This document shows positions 43,932-52,627 of a stretch of DNA of 64,000 bases, one piece after another. How positions within the stretch are numbered: the stretch's first letter is position 1; the number at the start of each line of letters is the position of its first letter. This stretch comes from Mycobacterium sp. SMC-4 (lineage in GTDB: Bacteria > Actinomycetota > Actinomycetes > Mycobacteriales > Mycobacteriaceae). The stretch is from positions 496,001 to 560,000 of the forward strand of contig NZ_CP079869.1 in NCBI RefSeq assembly GCF_025263265.1, in the 5' to 3' direction. The notes beneath the pieces are model-generated. The model was not told the DNA's origin. It made no database searches and worked only from the letters and a program-made list of their open reading frames with translations. The position numbers and the translations under genes are program-made.

Positions 43932-44695
43932 CCCCCGCCGCGCGGCTGACCGGCCTGACCGTCGACATCGACCTGCGGCGGGGCCGGCGCTCGGCTGCGG
44001 TGTCCGTCCTCGACGCGGTCGACCTGGTGGTCACCGCAGGCCGGGTGACCGCGCTGGTCGGTGAGTCCGGTTGCGGGAAGTCGCTTGTCGCCGCCGCGCT
44101 GTCCGGACTGATGCCGCCGGGCTCCCGGGTGCGGGGGCAGGTGCACATCGGTGCGCGTGAGCTACGGCCGGACGACGAACGCGCCTGGCGGACGCTGCGC
44201 GGGCGGCACATCGGCGTGGTTCCGCAGTCTGCTGCGACCTCACTCACGCCGGTGCGCACCGTCGGCTCCCAATTGGCCGAGGTCTGCGCGCGCCTCGGCG
44301 CCGACCGCTCGCCGGAGCAGCTGTGTGCGGCCGTCGCGCTGCCGGACTCCGTCTCAGACCGCTACCCGCACGAACTCTCCGGCGGGATGGCGCAGCGTGT
44401 CGCGATCGCCGCAGCGTTGGCCGGGCGTCCTGGTCTGTTGATCGCCGACGAGCCGACCTCGGCGCTGGACCCCGACAATGCCGCGCTGGTGTGGCGGTTA
44501 CTCGGTGATGCGGCCGCTGCCGGGGCCGCGGTGCTGGTGATCACCCACGACATGCCGTCGTTGCTGCGCGCCGAGGTCTGCGACGAGGTCGCGGTGATGG
44601 CCCGCGGCACCGTGCTCTCCCAGGATCCGCTGGGCGAGGTGCTGACCAGAGCCGACCCGTACCAGCGGGCGCTGCTCGGGACCGTGCCGGTATGA
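43928..44695 (+). CDS. ABC importer ATP-binding protein 1 (DppD/NikD type)
   Basis: The 255-residue ATPase has Walker A GESGCGKS, Q-loop VVPQSAATSLTP, signature LSGGMAQR, Walker B LLIADEPTSALD and H-loop VLVITHD, all intact. It energises uptake with the second ATPase as a heterodimer. A GTG at 43928 that overlaps the permease stop (GTGA) is preferred to the GTG at 43925. Confidence 0.9.
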   Translation: MTPAARLTGLTVDIDLRRGRRSAAVSVLDAVDLVVTAGRVTALVGESGCGKSLVAAALSGLMPPGSRVRGQVHIGARELRPDDERAWRTLRGRHIGVVPQSAATSLTPVRTVGSQLAEVCARLGADRSPEQLCAAVALPDSVSDRYPHELSGGMAQRVAIAAALAGRPGLLIADEPTSALDPDNAALVWRLLGDAAAAGAAVLVITHDMPSLLRAEVCDEVAVMARGTVLSQDPLGEVLTRADPYQRALLGTVPV

Positions 44696-45327
44696 CCGGG
44701 ATCCGCGCCACCGGCATCGTCGTCACCCTGGCAGGCAGGTCGGTGCTGGACCGGGTCGACGTGGCCGCGCCGGCCGGCGCCGTCACCGGTGTCACCGGGG
44801 TATCCGGCAGCGGGAAGACCACGCTGCTGCGGGTGCTGGCGGGGCTGCTCACACCTGACGCCGGCGAAGTCCACTACGACGGCGACCCCCGGCCGGTCCC
44901 GGGGTCGGTGGCGCTGTTGGCTCAGCATCCCCGGCTGGTCTGCAATCCCCGCTGGACGTTGGCGCAGATCATCGCCGAACCGGCCACGATCCGGGGCGAG
45001 CCGTCCGGCTCTGGCAGCATCGATGAGGTTGCCGTGCGGGTCGGGCTGGAACCGGCGCTGCTGGACCGTTACCCGGGACAGGTCAGCGACGGTCAGCTGC
45101 AGCGGGCCTGCCTGGGCCGTGCGGTGGTTCAGCGGGCGCGCTACGTGCTGTGTGACGAGCCGACCGCGATGCTCGACCCGATCGCCACCGGCTCGGTGGT
45201 TTCCGTGCTCGGCGAGTTCGCCGCAGCCGGGGCCGCGGTGGTTCTGGTCAGCCATGACCCCGGATTGGTCCAGGCGCTCGCCGATGACGCGCTGGCCTTG
45301 CCGCGACCACTAGGGTTGGGGACGTGA
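44692..45327 (+). CDS. ABC importer ATP-binding protein 2 (DppF/NikE type), variant signature
   Basis: The 211-residue ATPase is shorter than most of its family. Walker A ([11 protein letters not shown]) and Walker B ([12 protein letters not shown]) are intact and the H-loop is VLVSHD, but the signature reads VSDGQLQR instead of LSGGQLQR, so one of the two heterodimer sites may be weak. It begins in the stop of ATPase 1 and ends overlapping lpd by 4 nt. Confidence 0.87.
   Translation: MTGIRATGIVVTLAGRSVLDRVDVAAPAGAVTGVTGVSGSGKTTLLRVLAGLLTPDAGEVHYDGDPRPVPGSVALLAQHPRLVCNPRWTLAQIIAEPATIRGEPSGSGSIDEVAVRVGLEPALLDRYPGQVSDGQLQRACLGRAVVQRARYVLCDEPTAMLDPIATGSVVSVLGEFAAAGAAVVLVSHDPGLVQALADDALALPRPLGLGT
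45311..45316 (+). promoter_or_regulatory. -10 element TAGGGT of lpd
   Basis: TAGGGT, seven bases, then the GTG at 45324, inside the last codons of the ABC ATPase gene. This gives lpd its own leaderless transcript in addition to read-through. Confidence 0.5.
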
Positions 45328-46718
45328 CTCACTATGACGTCGTCGTTCTCGGAGCCGGCCCCGGCGGATACGTCGCAGCCATCCGCGCCGCCCAACTCGG
45401 GCTCAACACCGCCATCATCGAACCCAAGTACTGGGGCGGGGTGTGTCTGAACGTCGGGTGCATCCCGTCGAAAGCCTTGCTGCGCAACGCCGAACTGGCC
45501 CATATCTTCACCAAACAGGCCAAGACGTTCGGCATCAGCGGGGAGGCTGAATTCGACTACGGGGCAGCCTTCGACCGTAGTCGCAAGGTCGCCGACGGCC
45601 GCGTCGCCGGCGTGCACTTCCTGATGAAGAAGAACAAGATCACCGAGATCCACGGCTACGGGAAGTTCACCGGCGCCAACAGCATCGAGGTGGATCTCAA
45701 CGAGGGAGAGACTCAGACGGTCGAGTTCGACCACGCGATCATCGCGACCGGTGCCAGCACCAAACTGGTACCGAACACGTCGCTGTCGGAGAACGTCGTC
45801 ACCTACGAAGAACAGATCATGGACCGGGAGTTGCCCGGCTCGATCGTCATCGCCGGCGCCGGCGCGATCGGCATGGAGTTCGCCTATGTGATGAAGAACT
45901 ACGGCGTCGACGTCACGATCGTCGAGTTCCTGCCGCGCGCGCTGCCCAATGAGGACGCCGAGGTCTCCAAGGAGATCGAGAAGCAGTACAAGAAGCTCGG
46001 CGTGAAGATCCTGACCGGCACCAAGGTCGAGTCCATCGACGACGACGGGTCGACGGTGACGGTGAAGGTCTCCAAGGACGGCAACAGCGACGAGCTCAAG
46101 GCCGACCGGGTGCTGCAGGCCATCGGTTTTGCGCCCAACGTCGAGGGCTTCGGGCTGGACAAGGCGGGGGTCGAGCTCACCGACCGCAAGGCCATCGGTA
46201 TCGACGACTACATGCGCACCAACGTCAGCCACATCTATGCCATCGGTGACGTCACCGGCAAGCTGCAGCTGGCCCACGTCGCCGAGGCGATGGGCGTGGT
46301 CGCTGCCGAGACCATCGCCGGAGCCGAGACCCTGGCCCTGGGGGACTACCGGATGCTGCCGCGCGCCACGTTCTGCCAGCCGCAGGTCGCCAGCTTCGGG
46401 CTCACCGAGGATCAGGCTCGCGAAGAGGGATACGACGTTGTCGTCGCGAAGTTCCCGTTCACCGCGAACGGCAAGGCCCACGGCCTGGCCGAACCGACCG
46501 GGTTCGTCAAGCTCGTCGCCGACAGGAAACACCTCGAGCTGCTCGGCGGACACCTGATCGGCCCCGACGTGTCGGAGCTGCTGCCCGAGCTGACATTGGC
46601 GCAGAAGTGGGACCTGACCGCCCACGAACTGGCCCGCAACGTGCACACCCACCCGACCCTGTCGGAGGCCATGCAGGAATGCTTCCACGGCCTGGTCGGC
46701 CACATGATCAACTTCTAG
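45324..46718 (+). CDS. lpd: Dihydrolipoamide dehydrogenase (E3)
   Basis: The 464-residue FAD/NAD flavoenzyme reoxidises lipoyl groups of the pyruvate and 2-oxoacid dehydrogenases and, in mycobacteria, of the peroxiredoxin-linked system. It has [17 protein letters not shown] (FAD), the redox disulfide [25 protein letters not shown] (NAD), ALGDVT-type IYAIGDVTG, and the C-terminal dimer motif HTHPTLSEA with the catalytic His. It corresponds to Rv0462 (LpdC). The GTG start is supported by homology. Confidence 0.97.
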   Translation: MTHYDVVVLGAGPGGYVAAIRAAQLGLNTAIIEPKYWGGVCLNVGCIPSKALLRNAELAHIFTKQAKTFGISGEAEFDYGAAFDRSRKVADGRVAGVHFLMKKNKITEIHGYGKFTGANSIEVDLNEGETQTVEFDHAIIATGASTKLVPNTSLSENVVTYEEQIMDRELPGSIVIAGAGAIGMEFAYVMKNYGVDVTIVEFLPRALPNEDAEVSKEIEKQYKKLGVKILTGTKVESIDDDGSTVTVKVSKDGNSDELKADRVLQAIGFAPNVEGFGLDKAGVELTDRKAIGIDDYMRTNVSHIYAIGDVTGKLQLAHVAEAMGVVAAETIAGAETLALGDYRMLPRATFCQPQVASFGLTEDQAREEGYDVVVAKFPFTANGKAHGLAEPTGFVKLVADRKHLELLGGHLIGPDVSELLPELTLAQKWDLTAHELARNVHTHPTLSEAMQECFHGLVGHMINF

Positions 46719-47000
46719 TTGAGGGCGATCTGGGTCGCCGGTCTCGGCGGGTTGCTGGTAGGCCACATCCTGTGGCTGGCCGGGATCTCGGCGGCCATCG
46801 CGACGACGAGCGTCTCCACCTGGGTGCTGGTGGTGGCCGCGGTGTCACTGCTGGTCGGTGTGGCCGCCGGCCTGGCCGGCCGCGCTACCTGGCAGCGCCG
46901 CCGGAATCCGAACTCGCAGGTGTGGACCGCGTTCTGGTGGACGCTTCCGGTGGCGCCGGTGCTGTTGTCACTGGTGGTTCTGGGCGTCACCTACCTTTAG
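46719..47000 (+). CDS. Small conserved membrane protein (Rv0463-like)
   Basis: The 93-residue protein has three hydrophobic helices (about 3-28, 34-54, 68-90) around a basic loop WQRRRNPNSQ. The TTG start follows directly on the lpd stop, so it is probably co-translated. No domain or function is known; position matches Rv0463. Confidence 0.7.
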   Translation: MRAIWVAGLGGLLVGHILWLAGISAAIATTSVSTWVLVVAAVSLLVGVAAGLAGRATWQRRRNPNSQVWTAFWWTLPVAPVLLSLVVLGVTYL

Positions 47001-47076
47001 CTGACGGCACAGAACCCGCCGCCGGGACATCGCCGATTGTGCCTCGCTGACGTGCACGAGCGACGATACTGAGCGG

Positions 47077-48195
47077 GTGGGCGACGGCGCATTGGGGGGA
47101 TTGCTGCGCCAATGGTGGCGGCAGCGCGACGACTACGAGTGGCGGATCGAGTTCCTGCGAAGTCGCGGACTGCTGGCCGTCCTGCGCCATGTGATCGCCG
47201 GAATCGGCGCGGTAATGGGCCTGCTGGCACTGATCAACGCCGTCCAACCGCCGGGCGCCGACAGCGCACTGTTCCGGGTCGGCTGGGCGGTCGTGGGGGT
47301 GGGCTCGCTGGCCTGGGCGCTGCGCTGGGCGCTGCTGGCATGGCCCGGTATGCGGGAGTCCGCGGCGCTGGTGGTCTATGTCGACGTGATCATGACAATG
47401 TCGACGTTGCTGTTCGGCGATCCCAACTTGGCCATGTCGGGAATTCCGATCCTGCTCTGCGCCGGCGGCTACGTGGCGTTCTTCCACGGTCCGCGACTGC
47501 ACCTCGTCCATATCGCATGGTGCATCGCCAGTGTGGTCGGCATCGCGATCTGGCTGGCAGCGGCCACACCAGATCACGGACTCCAGGTGGCGGTGTCGCG
47601 GGCCGTGATCGCGCTGCTGGTCACGGTATGCATCCTGCCGGCGCTGCAATTCGGTTTCTGGCTGCTGCAGTCGAGTTCGATGCAGTCACTGATCGACCCG
47701 CTGACCGAGCTGACCAACCGTCGAGGGGTGGCTGTCGCGGTGCAAAGGCTCAACGAGGCCGCGCCCGCCGAGGCGGACCTGAGTGCACTGCTGATCGACG
47801 TCGACGGCTTCAAGAACGTCAACGACACCCTCGGGCACGCGGTCGGCGACGACGTGCTGATCCGGACGGCGCGCCGGATCCGATCCAGTGTGCGCAGCGA
47901 CGCCGTCGTCGTGCGCTGGGGCGGCGAGGAATTCCTGGTGCTGGACCGGATCCCGGCGCGGCGGGCTGCCCTCTTCGCCGAGCGGGTCTGTTCGGCGGTG
48001 TCCGCGTCGGGGGAGCCTGCGGTCAGCGTGAGCATCGGCGTGGCGACCTGCGCTGCGGCGCAGGCCCGGATCGATCAGGTGATCAAAGCCGCCGACACGG
48101 CGATGTACGAGGCCAAGCAGCGCGGCGGAAACTGCGTCGTCGTCGCCGCCGATGAACTCAGTCCGGGAAGTCCAGCGGCACACCCAGCGTGGTGA
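47077..48195 (+). CDS. Membrane-anchored diguanylate cyclase (GGDEF)
   Basis: The 372-residue protein has a membrane part of about six helices (35-200) and a C-terminal GGDEF domain: DPLTELTNRRGVAVAVQRL, LLIDVDGFKNVNDTLGHAVGDDVL (read in parts), active-site RWGGEEF and VSIGVAT. GGEEF is a catalytically competent form, and the Mg2+ Asp in DVDGFK is intact; no RxxD inhibitory site is obvious four residues before GGEEF. It would make cyclic di-GMP in response to a signal sensed by the membrane part. There is no EAL domain. Its 3' end overlaps the convergent Rv0464c-like gene by 38 bp. Confidence 0.88.
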   Translation: MGDGALGGLLRQWWRQRDDYEWRIEFLRSRGLLAVLRHVIAGIGAVMGLLALINAVQPPGADSALFRVGWAVVGVGSLAWALRWALLAWPGMRESAALVVYVDVIMTMSTLLFGDPNLAMSGIPILLCAGGYVAFFHGPRLHLVHIAWCIASVVGIAIWLAAATPDHGLQVAVSRAVIALLVTVCILPALQFGFWLLQSSSMQSLIDPLTELTNRRGVAVAVQRLNEAAPAEADLSALLIDVDGFKNVNDTLGHAVGDDVLIRTARRIRSSVRSDAVVVRWGGEEFLVLDRIPARRAALFAERVCSAVSASGEPAVSVSIGVATCAAAQARIDQVIKAADTAMYEAKQRGGNCVVVAADELSPGSPAAHPAW

Positions 48196-48700
48196 TGGTG
48201 GCCGCTAGGCCGTCGTATTGTGCTGCCAGCATGCAGAATTCGATCAATTGCGGGGTGCTCAGATGCTGGGCCAGCCGCTGCCAGGTCTGGCCGGAGACTC
48301 CGCGGGTGACGACGAACTCGTCGGTGGCGGTGATCAAAACCCGTTCCCGGTCGGACAGTCCCTCGGCATCCGGGCCGGTGAAGATGCGCACCTGGGTGTC
48401 GGCGTCCACGCCCCGGCTGCGCGCCAGTCGCCGATGTTGTTGCAGCTCATACTCACAACCGCGAAGATGACCCACCCGCAGGATCACGATCTCGGCATCG
48501 CGGCGGGGTAACTTGCCGGTGTAGAGCAGATAACCCGACAGCGGTAGCCAGGCCCAGAACAGCAGGCGATGCCGCCCCAGTACGTTGAACAGGCTGAACC
48601 GGGGGGCGCGGATCTTGCGGGCGCCGAGTTTGGCTGCAGCCCAATTGATCGGGCCGAGTTCTTTGAACCCACCGGGCGGAATGCGTACGGGGTAATTCAT
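48158..48700 (-). CDS. Carboxymuconolactone decarboxylase/AhpD-fold protein (Rv0464c-like)
   Basis: The 180-residue protein has the helical CMD/AhpD fold, RDAEIVILRVGHLRGCEYELQQHRRLARSRG (read in parts), with one Cys followed by EYELQQH, resembling the CxxxH-like metal or redox site; the second Cys of true AhpD is missing. A role in peroxide or lactone chemistry is possible but unproven. It overlaps the ramB stop region by 4 nt and is probably co-transcribed behind ramB. Confidence 0.83.
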   Translation of the reverse strand: MNYPVRIPPGGFKELGPINWAAAKLGARKIRAPRFSLFNVLGRHRLLFWAWLPLSGYLLYTGKLPRRDAEIVILRVGHLRGCEYELQQHRRLARSRGVDADTQVRIFTGPDAEGLSDRERVLITATDEFVVTRGVSGQTWQRLAQHLSTPQLIEFCMLAAQYDGLAATITTLGVPLDFPD

Positions 48701-50124
48701 GCGGGCCTCACCAGGTAGGGCGACACCGTGGAGCGGTGTTCGTCGATGTCCAGGGCGCGACCGAGGGCCGGAAAGGCCCGCTGCGGGCAGTTGTCGCGTT
48801 CGCAGACGCGGCAGCCGGCGCCGATCGGGGTCGCGCGAACGTTGGAGTCACTGTGCAGGTCCAAGCCTTCCGAATAGACCAGCCGGTGGGCGTGCCGCAG
48901 TTCGCAGCCGACGCCGATCGCGAACGTCTTGCCCGGTTGACCATAGCGCGCCGCGCGTCGTTCCACCGTGCGCGCCACCCACAGGTAGCTGCGGCCATCG
49001 GGCATCTCGGCGATCTGCACCAGGATCTTGCCAGGGTTGGCAAACGTCTCGTAGACGTTCCACAGCGGACAAGTTCCACCGGAAGACGAGAAGTGAAATC
49101 CGGTGGCGGATTGCCGTTTTGACATGTTTCCGGCACGGTCGACGCGCACGAAGGAGAACGGGACCCCGCGCATCGAGGGCCGCTGCAGCGTGGACAGTCG
49201 ATGGCAGATGGTTTCGTAGCTGGCCGAGTAGTACGCCGAGAGCCGTTCGATGTCGTAGCGGAACTGCTCGGCCACCTGGTGGAACTGTGCGTAGGGCAGT
49301 ACCGTCGCGGCGGCGAAGTAGTTGGCCAACCCCATCCGGGCCAGCCGGCGCGACTCGTCGCTGGTGAACTTGCCCTCGTCGGTGAGCTTTTCGATCAGCT
49401 CTCCGTATTCGAGGAAGGCCAGTTCGGAGGCCATCCGGAACACTCGCTGGCCCGGCGCCAGTTGCGCGTTGAGGTGCAGGGTTTTCGACGCGGGGTCGAA
49501 GCGGTGCAGCACACTCTCCCCGAGGTCGTGGCGGCGGATGGTGACCCCGTGGACGAACCGCAGCCGGTCGGACAGGTCCCCGGCGAGTTCACCACGCTGG
49601 ATCCGCATGCCCGAGGTCAGCTCCTCGGCGGCGGTGTCGAGGTCGTGCAGATAGTTCTGCCGTTGGTAGAAGTAATCACGCACTTCCTCGTGGGGCATCG
49701 TGATCGCGCCCGAGCCCGAACCGCTTCCGTCGTTGAACCGGCCCTCGGTGGCCGCGGCCAGCCGCGTGGTGGTCAGTTGGTAGCGCCGGTGCAGGTTGAC
49801 CATCGCGCGGGCCAATGCGGGGTGGGTGCCGACCATGTCGGCGACCTCGGTGGCATCCACCTCGACGTCGAGGTCACGGTCGAGCAGGACCTCACGCAGT
49901 TCGGCGATCAGCCGGGTGTCGTCCTGTGAAGCGAAGAACGTCGCATCGACACCGAAAACCTCGGTGATGCGCAGCAAGACCGGAACCGTCAGGGGCCGGA
50001 CGTCGTGCTCGATCTGGTTGAGGTAGCTCGCCGAGATCTCCAGCATCTGGGCCAGCGCCGCCTGGCTGAAACCACGCTCACCGCGCAGCTGACGCAAGCG
50101 CGCACCGACGAACGTCTTGGCCAC
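48697..50124 (-). CDS. ramB: RamB-type regulator of acetate/glyoxylate metabolism
   Basis: The 475-residue regulator has an N-terminal XRE helix-turn-helix (LRQLRGERGFSQAALAQMLEISASYLNQIEHD, read in parts), a central M78/ImmA-like domain that has lost its metal motif (MASELAFLEY in place of HExxH), and a C-terminal DUF2083 domain with a Cys cluster (GCRVCERDNC). It matches Rv0465c in length and position. RamB is known in Corynebacterium and M. tuberculosis to bind its own and the icl promoters. The GTG at 50124 is chosen since TATTGT lies seven bases upstream. Confidence 0.92.
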   Translation of the reverse strand: MAKTFVGARLRQLRGERGFSQAALAQMLEISASYLNQIEHDVRPLTVPVLLRITEVFGVDATFFASQDDTRLIAELREVLLDRDLDVEVDATEVADMVGTHPALARAMVNLHRRYQLTTTRLAAATEGRFNDGSGSGSGAITMPHEEVRDYFYQRQNYLHDLDTAAEELTSGMRIQRGELAGDLSDRLRFVHGVTIRRHDLGESVLHRFDPASKTLHLNAQLAPGQRVFRMASELAFLEYGELIEKLTDEGKFTSDESRRLARMGLANYFAAATVLPYAQFHQVAEQFRYDIERLSAYYSASYETICHRLSTLQRPSMRGVPFSFVRVDRAGNMSKRQSATGFHFSSSGGTCPLWNVYETFANPGKILVQIAEMPDGRSYLWVARTVERRAARYGQPGKTFAIGVGCELRHAHRLVYSEGLDLHSDSNVRATPIGAGCRVCERDNCPQRAFPALGRALDIDEHRSTVSPYLVRPA

Positions 50125-50131
50125 GTCAACC

Positions 50132-50167
50132 ACAATAGCTGGGCTGCTAACCAATAATTCGCAAAGG
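50132..50167 (-). promoter_or_regulatory. ramB promoter with RamB-like half site
   Basis: On the minus strand TATTGT (-10, 50137-50132) is followed by seven bases and the GTG at 50124. Around 50158-50167 the sequence TTCGCAAAGG (CCTTTGCGAA on the other strand) resembles the RamB core (TTTGC) and would lie near -40, consistent with autoregulation. Confidence 0.5.
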
Positions 50168-50202
50168 TGGGAAGCCTGGCCGGTGTGGCAGTATCAAGTT
50201 TC

Positions 50203-50997
50203 GTGAGCTTGGCCAAGACGCTGATGCCGGTACCTGACCCGCACCCCGACGTTTTCGACATCCAGTGGCCGCTGCGGGTCGCCGACGTCGACCGTGAGGG
50301 TCGGCTCAAGTTCGACGCGGCCACTCGCCACATTCAAGACGTCGGTACCGATCAGCTGCGCGAAATGGGGTACGAACAAACCCATCCGCTGTGGATCGTG
50401 CGGCGGACCATGATCGACATGATCGAGCCCATCGTGTTCAAGGACATCCTGCGGCTGCGGCGCTGGTGTTCGGGTACGTCGAATCGTTGGTGCGAGATGC
50501 GGGTGCGGATCGACGGACGCAAGGGCGGGCTGGTCGAATCCGAGGCGTTCTGGATCAACATCAACCGGGAGACCCAGGGGCCCGCGCGCATCTCCGACGA
50601 CTTCATCGAAGGTCTGCGTCGCACCACCGACGAGAACCGGCTGCGCTGGAAGCCCTATCTCAAGGGCGGAGCACGCGAAGATGCCGCCGCGGTGCTCAAC
50701 TTCCCCATGCGGGTCAGCGACATCGACATCTTCGACCACATGAACAACTCGGTCTATTGGAGCGTGGTGGAGGATTTCCTCGCCTCCGAACCCGAGCTGA
50801 TGCGCGCACCGCTGCGGGTGACGATCGAGCACGACCTCCCGGTGGCTCTCGGTGAGAAACTCGAGATCCTGCGCCACGTCCATCCGCCCGGCTCCACCGA
50901 CCAGTTCGGCGTCGAGCTGACCGATCGCACTGTTACAACGCTCACATACGCCGTCGGCGACCAGACCAAAGCGGTCGCGGCGATCTTCGCCCTGTGA
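50203..50997 (+). CDS. Acyl-ACP thioesterase-like protein (Rv0466 orthologue)
   Basis: The 264-residue protein has two hot-dog domains of the FatA/FatB type: FDIQWPLRVADVDREGRLKF, then IVRRTMIDMIEPIVFKDILRLRRWCSG (read in parts), and in the second half FPMRVSDIDIFDHMNNSVYWSVVEDFL, which contains the catalytic-type D/N/H residues. It should release fatty acids from acyl carrier or CoA thioesters. The GTG at 50203 gives 264 residues, equal to Rv0466. It is divergent from ramB and lies upstream of icl. Confidence 0.87.
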   Translation: MSLAKTLMPVPDPHPDVFDIQWPLRVADVDREGRLKFDAATRHIQDVGTDQLREMGYEQTHPLWIVRRTMIDMIEPIVFKDILRLRRWCSGTSNRWCEMRVRIDGRKGGLVESEAFWININRETQGPARISDDFIEGLRRTTDENRLRWKPYLKGGAREDAAAVLNFPMRVSDIDIFDHMNNSVYWSVVEDFLASEPELMRAPLRVTIEHDLPVALGEKLEILRHVHPPGSTDQFGVELTDRTVTTLTYAVGDQTKAVAAIFAL

Positions 50998-51011
50998 TCT
51001 TGAACCGTTAA

Positions 51012-51027
51012 CAGTACGGGCGTACTG
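51012..51027. promoter_or_regulatory. Perfect inverted repeat CAGTACG-GG-CGTACTG
   Basis: Perfect 7-bp arms with a 2-bp centre lie 14 bp after the thioesterase stop and about 240 bp before icl. The symmetry is that of an operator; a short terminator stem is also possible, although no T-run follows. Confidence 0.5.
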
Positions 51028-51031
51028 ACCT

Positions 51032-51129
51032 GCGGAAATTCGCTACCACTCGGTAACTTCTGAACCGGTTTAGTGATGACGGACTTAGCAAAGTTTGCAA
51101 GTTGTCATCGTTAGTTGGCGAAAGTTCGC
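51032..51129 (+). promoter_or_regulatory. icl upstream region with RamB-like motifs
   Basis: Two clear sites are present: GCAAAGTTTGC (51088-51098) and GCGAAAGTTCGC (51118-51129), both symmetric and close to the published RamB core AAAGTTTGC. A weaker one, GCGGAAATTCGC, lies at 51032-51043. An AACCGGTT palindrome lies at 51063-51070. I cannot place the transcription start with confidence; the rest of the 265-bp region to 51262 has no other gene. Confidence 0.65.
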
Positions 51130-51262
51130 AGAGGAAAGTTGTGGACCTGCAGTTATGGGTTGGGGCATCCTCGAGTTAACGCACCAGACATCTGGCTGGA
51201 GCATTAACAATTTGCGGCGGCCTCCCGGTCGACCGTGATGTGCACAATGAAGGAGTTGCGCA

Positions 51263-52549
51263 ATGTCGACCGTTGGCACGCCGAAGAGCCCGGAACAGAT
51301 TCAGCACGATTGGGACCACAACCCCCGCTGGAAGGGCGTCACCCGCACCTACACCCCGGCCGACGTCGTCGCGCTGCAGGGTCACGTGGTCGAGGAGCAC
51401 ACCTTGGCCCGTCGCGGCGCCGAGGTGCTCTGGGAGCAGCTCCACGACATGGACTTCGTCAATGCGCTGGGGGCGCTGACCGGCAACATGGCCGTGCAGC
51501 AGGTCCGTGCCGGCCTCAAGGCCATCTACCTGTCGGGCTGGCAGGTCGCCGGTGACGCGAACCTGTCCGGTCACACCTACCCCGACCAGAGCCTGTATCC
51601 GGCCAACTCGGTGCCGCAGGTGGTGCGCCGGATCAACAACGCGCTGCTGCGTGCCGACGAGATCGCCAAGGTCGAGGGCGACACCTCGGTGGAGAACTGG
51701 CTGGCCCCGATCGTGGCCGACGGTGAGGCCGGCTTCGGCGGCGCGTTGAACGTCTACGAGCTGCAGAAGGCGATGATCGCCGCCGGTGTCGCCGGCTCAC
51801 ACTGGGAAGACCAGCTGGCCTCGGAGAAGAAGTGCGGCCACCTCGGTGGCAAGGTGCTGATCCCGACCCAGCAGCACATCCGCACCTTGACCTCGGCCCG
51901 GCTGGCCGCTGACGTGGCCGGCGTGCCGACTGTCGTCATCGCCCGCACCGATGCCGAGGCCGCGACGCTGATCACCTCCGATGTCGACGAGCGCGACCGC
52001 CCGTTCATCACCGGTGAGCGCACCGCCGAGGGCTTCTACCGGGTCAAGAACGGCCTGGAGCCCTGCATCGCCCGCGCCAAGGCCTACGCGCCGTTCTCCG
52101 ACCTGATCTGGATGGAGACCGGCACCCCGGATCTCGAGCTGGCGAAGAAGTTCGCCGAGGGCGTCAAGAGCGAGTTCCCGGACCAGATGCTGGCCTACAA
52201 CTGCTCGCCGTCGTTCAACTGGCGCAAGCACCTCGACGACGCGACGATCGCAAAGTTCCAGAAGGAACTCGGCGCGATGGGCTTCAAGTTCCAGTTCATC
52301 ACGCTGGCCGGTTTCCACGCGCTCAACTACTCGATGTTCGATCTGGCCTACGGCTACGCCCGCAACCAGATGACCGCCTACGTGGACCTGCAGGAGCGCG
52401 AATTCGCCGCTGAGGAGCGCGGTTACACCGCCACCAAGCACCAGCGTGAGGTCGGCGCCGGCTACTTCGACCGGATCGCCACCACTGTGGATCCGACCAG
52501 CTCGACCACGGCGCTGTCCGGTTCGACCGAAGAGGGCCAGTTCCACTAG
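51263..52549 (+). CDS. icl: Isocitrate lyase
   Basis: The 428-residue glyoxylate-shunt enzyme splits isocitrate to glyoxylate and succinate, needed for growth on fatty acids and acetate; mycobacterial ICL1 also acts as methylisocitrate lyase. It has the catalytic loop [10 protein letters not shown] with its Cys, [13 protein letters not shown] (Mg2+), and NCSPSFNW. It is the short (ICL1, Rv0467) form. AAGGAG lies nine bases before the ATG, one of the stronger ribosome sites in the window. It is followed by a strong terminator and fadB2. Confidence 0.98.
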   Translation: MSTVGTPKSPEQIQHDWDHNPRWKGVTRTYTPADVVALQGHVVEEHTLARRGAEVLWEQLHDMDFVNALGALTGNMAVQQVRAGLKAIYLSGWQVAGDANLSGHTYPDQSLYPANSVPQVVRRINNALLRADEIAKVEGDTSVENWLAPIVADGEAGFGGALNVYELQKAMIAAGVAGSHWEDQLASEKKCGHLGGKVLIPTQQHIRTLTSARLAADVAGVPTVVIARTDAEAATLITSDVDERDRPFITGERTAEGFYRVKNGLEPCIARAKAYAPFSDLIWMETGTPDLELAKKFAEGVKSEFPDQMLAYNCSPSFNWRKHLDDATIAKFQKELGAMGFKFQFITLAGFHALNYSMFDLAYGYARNQMTAYVDLQEREFAAEERGYTATKHQREVGAGYFDRIATTVDPTSSTTALSGSTEEGQFH

Positions 52550-52573
52550 GTCGCTGAGCCGGTAGGTTCTGCC

Positions 52574-52608
52574 ATCAGGCCCCGTCCTTATATTGGGCGG
52601 GGCCTGAT
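52574..52608 (+). terminator. Stem-loop terminator between icl and fadB2
   Basis: A 14-bp stem, ATCAGGCCCCGTCC / GGGCGGGGCCTGAT (one G-U pair), with a 7-base AT-rich loop (52588-52594). It lacks a T-run, as is common in mycobacteria. It lies 24 bp after the icl stop and ends 19 bp before the fadB2 start. Confidence 0.8.
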
Positions 52609-52627
52609 GCCGTACAGAGGAGAGCTT

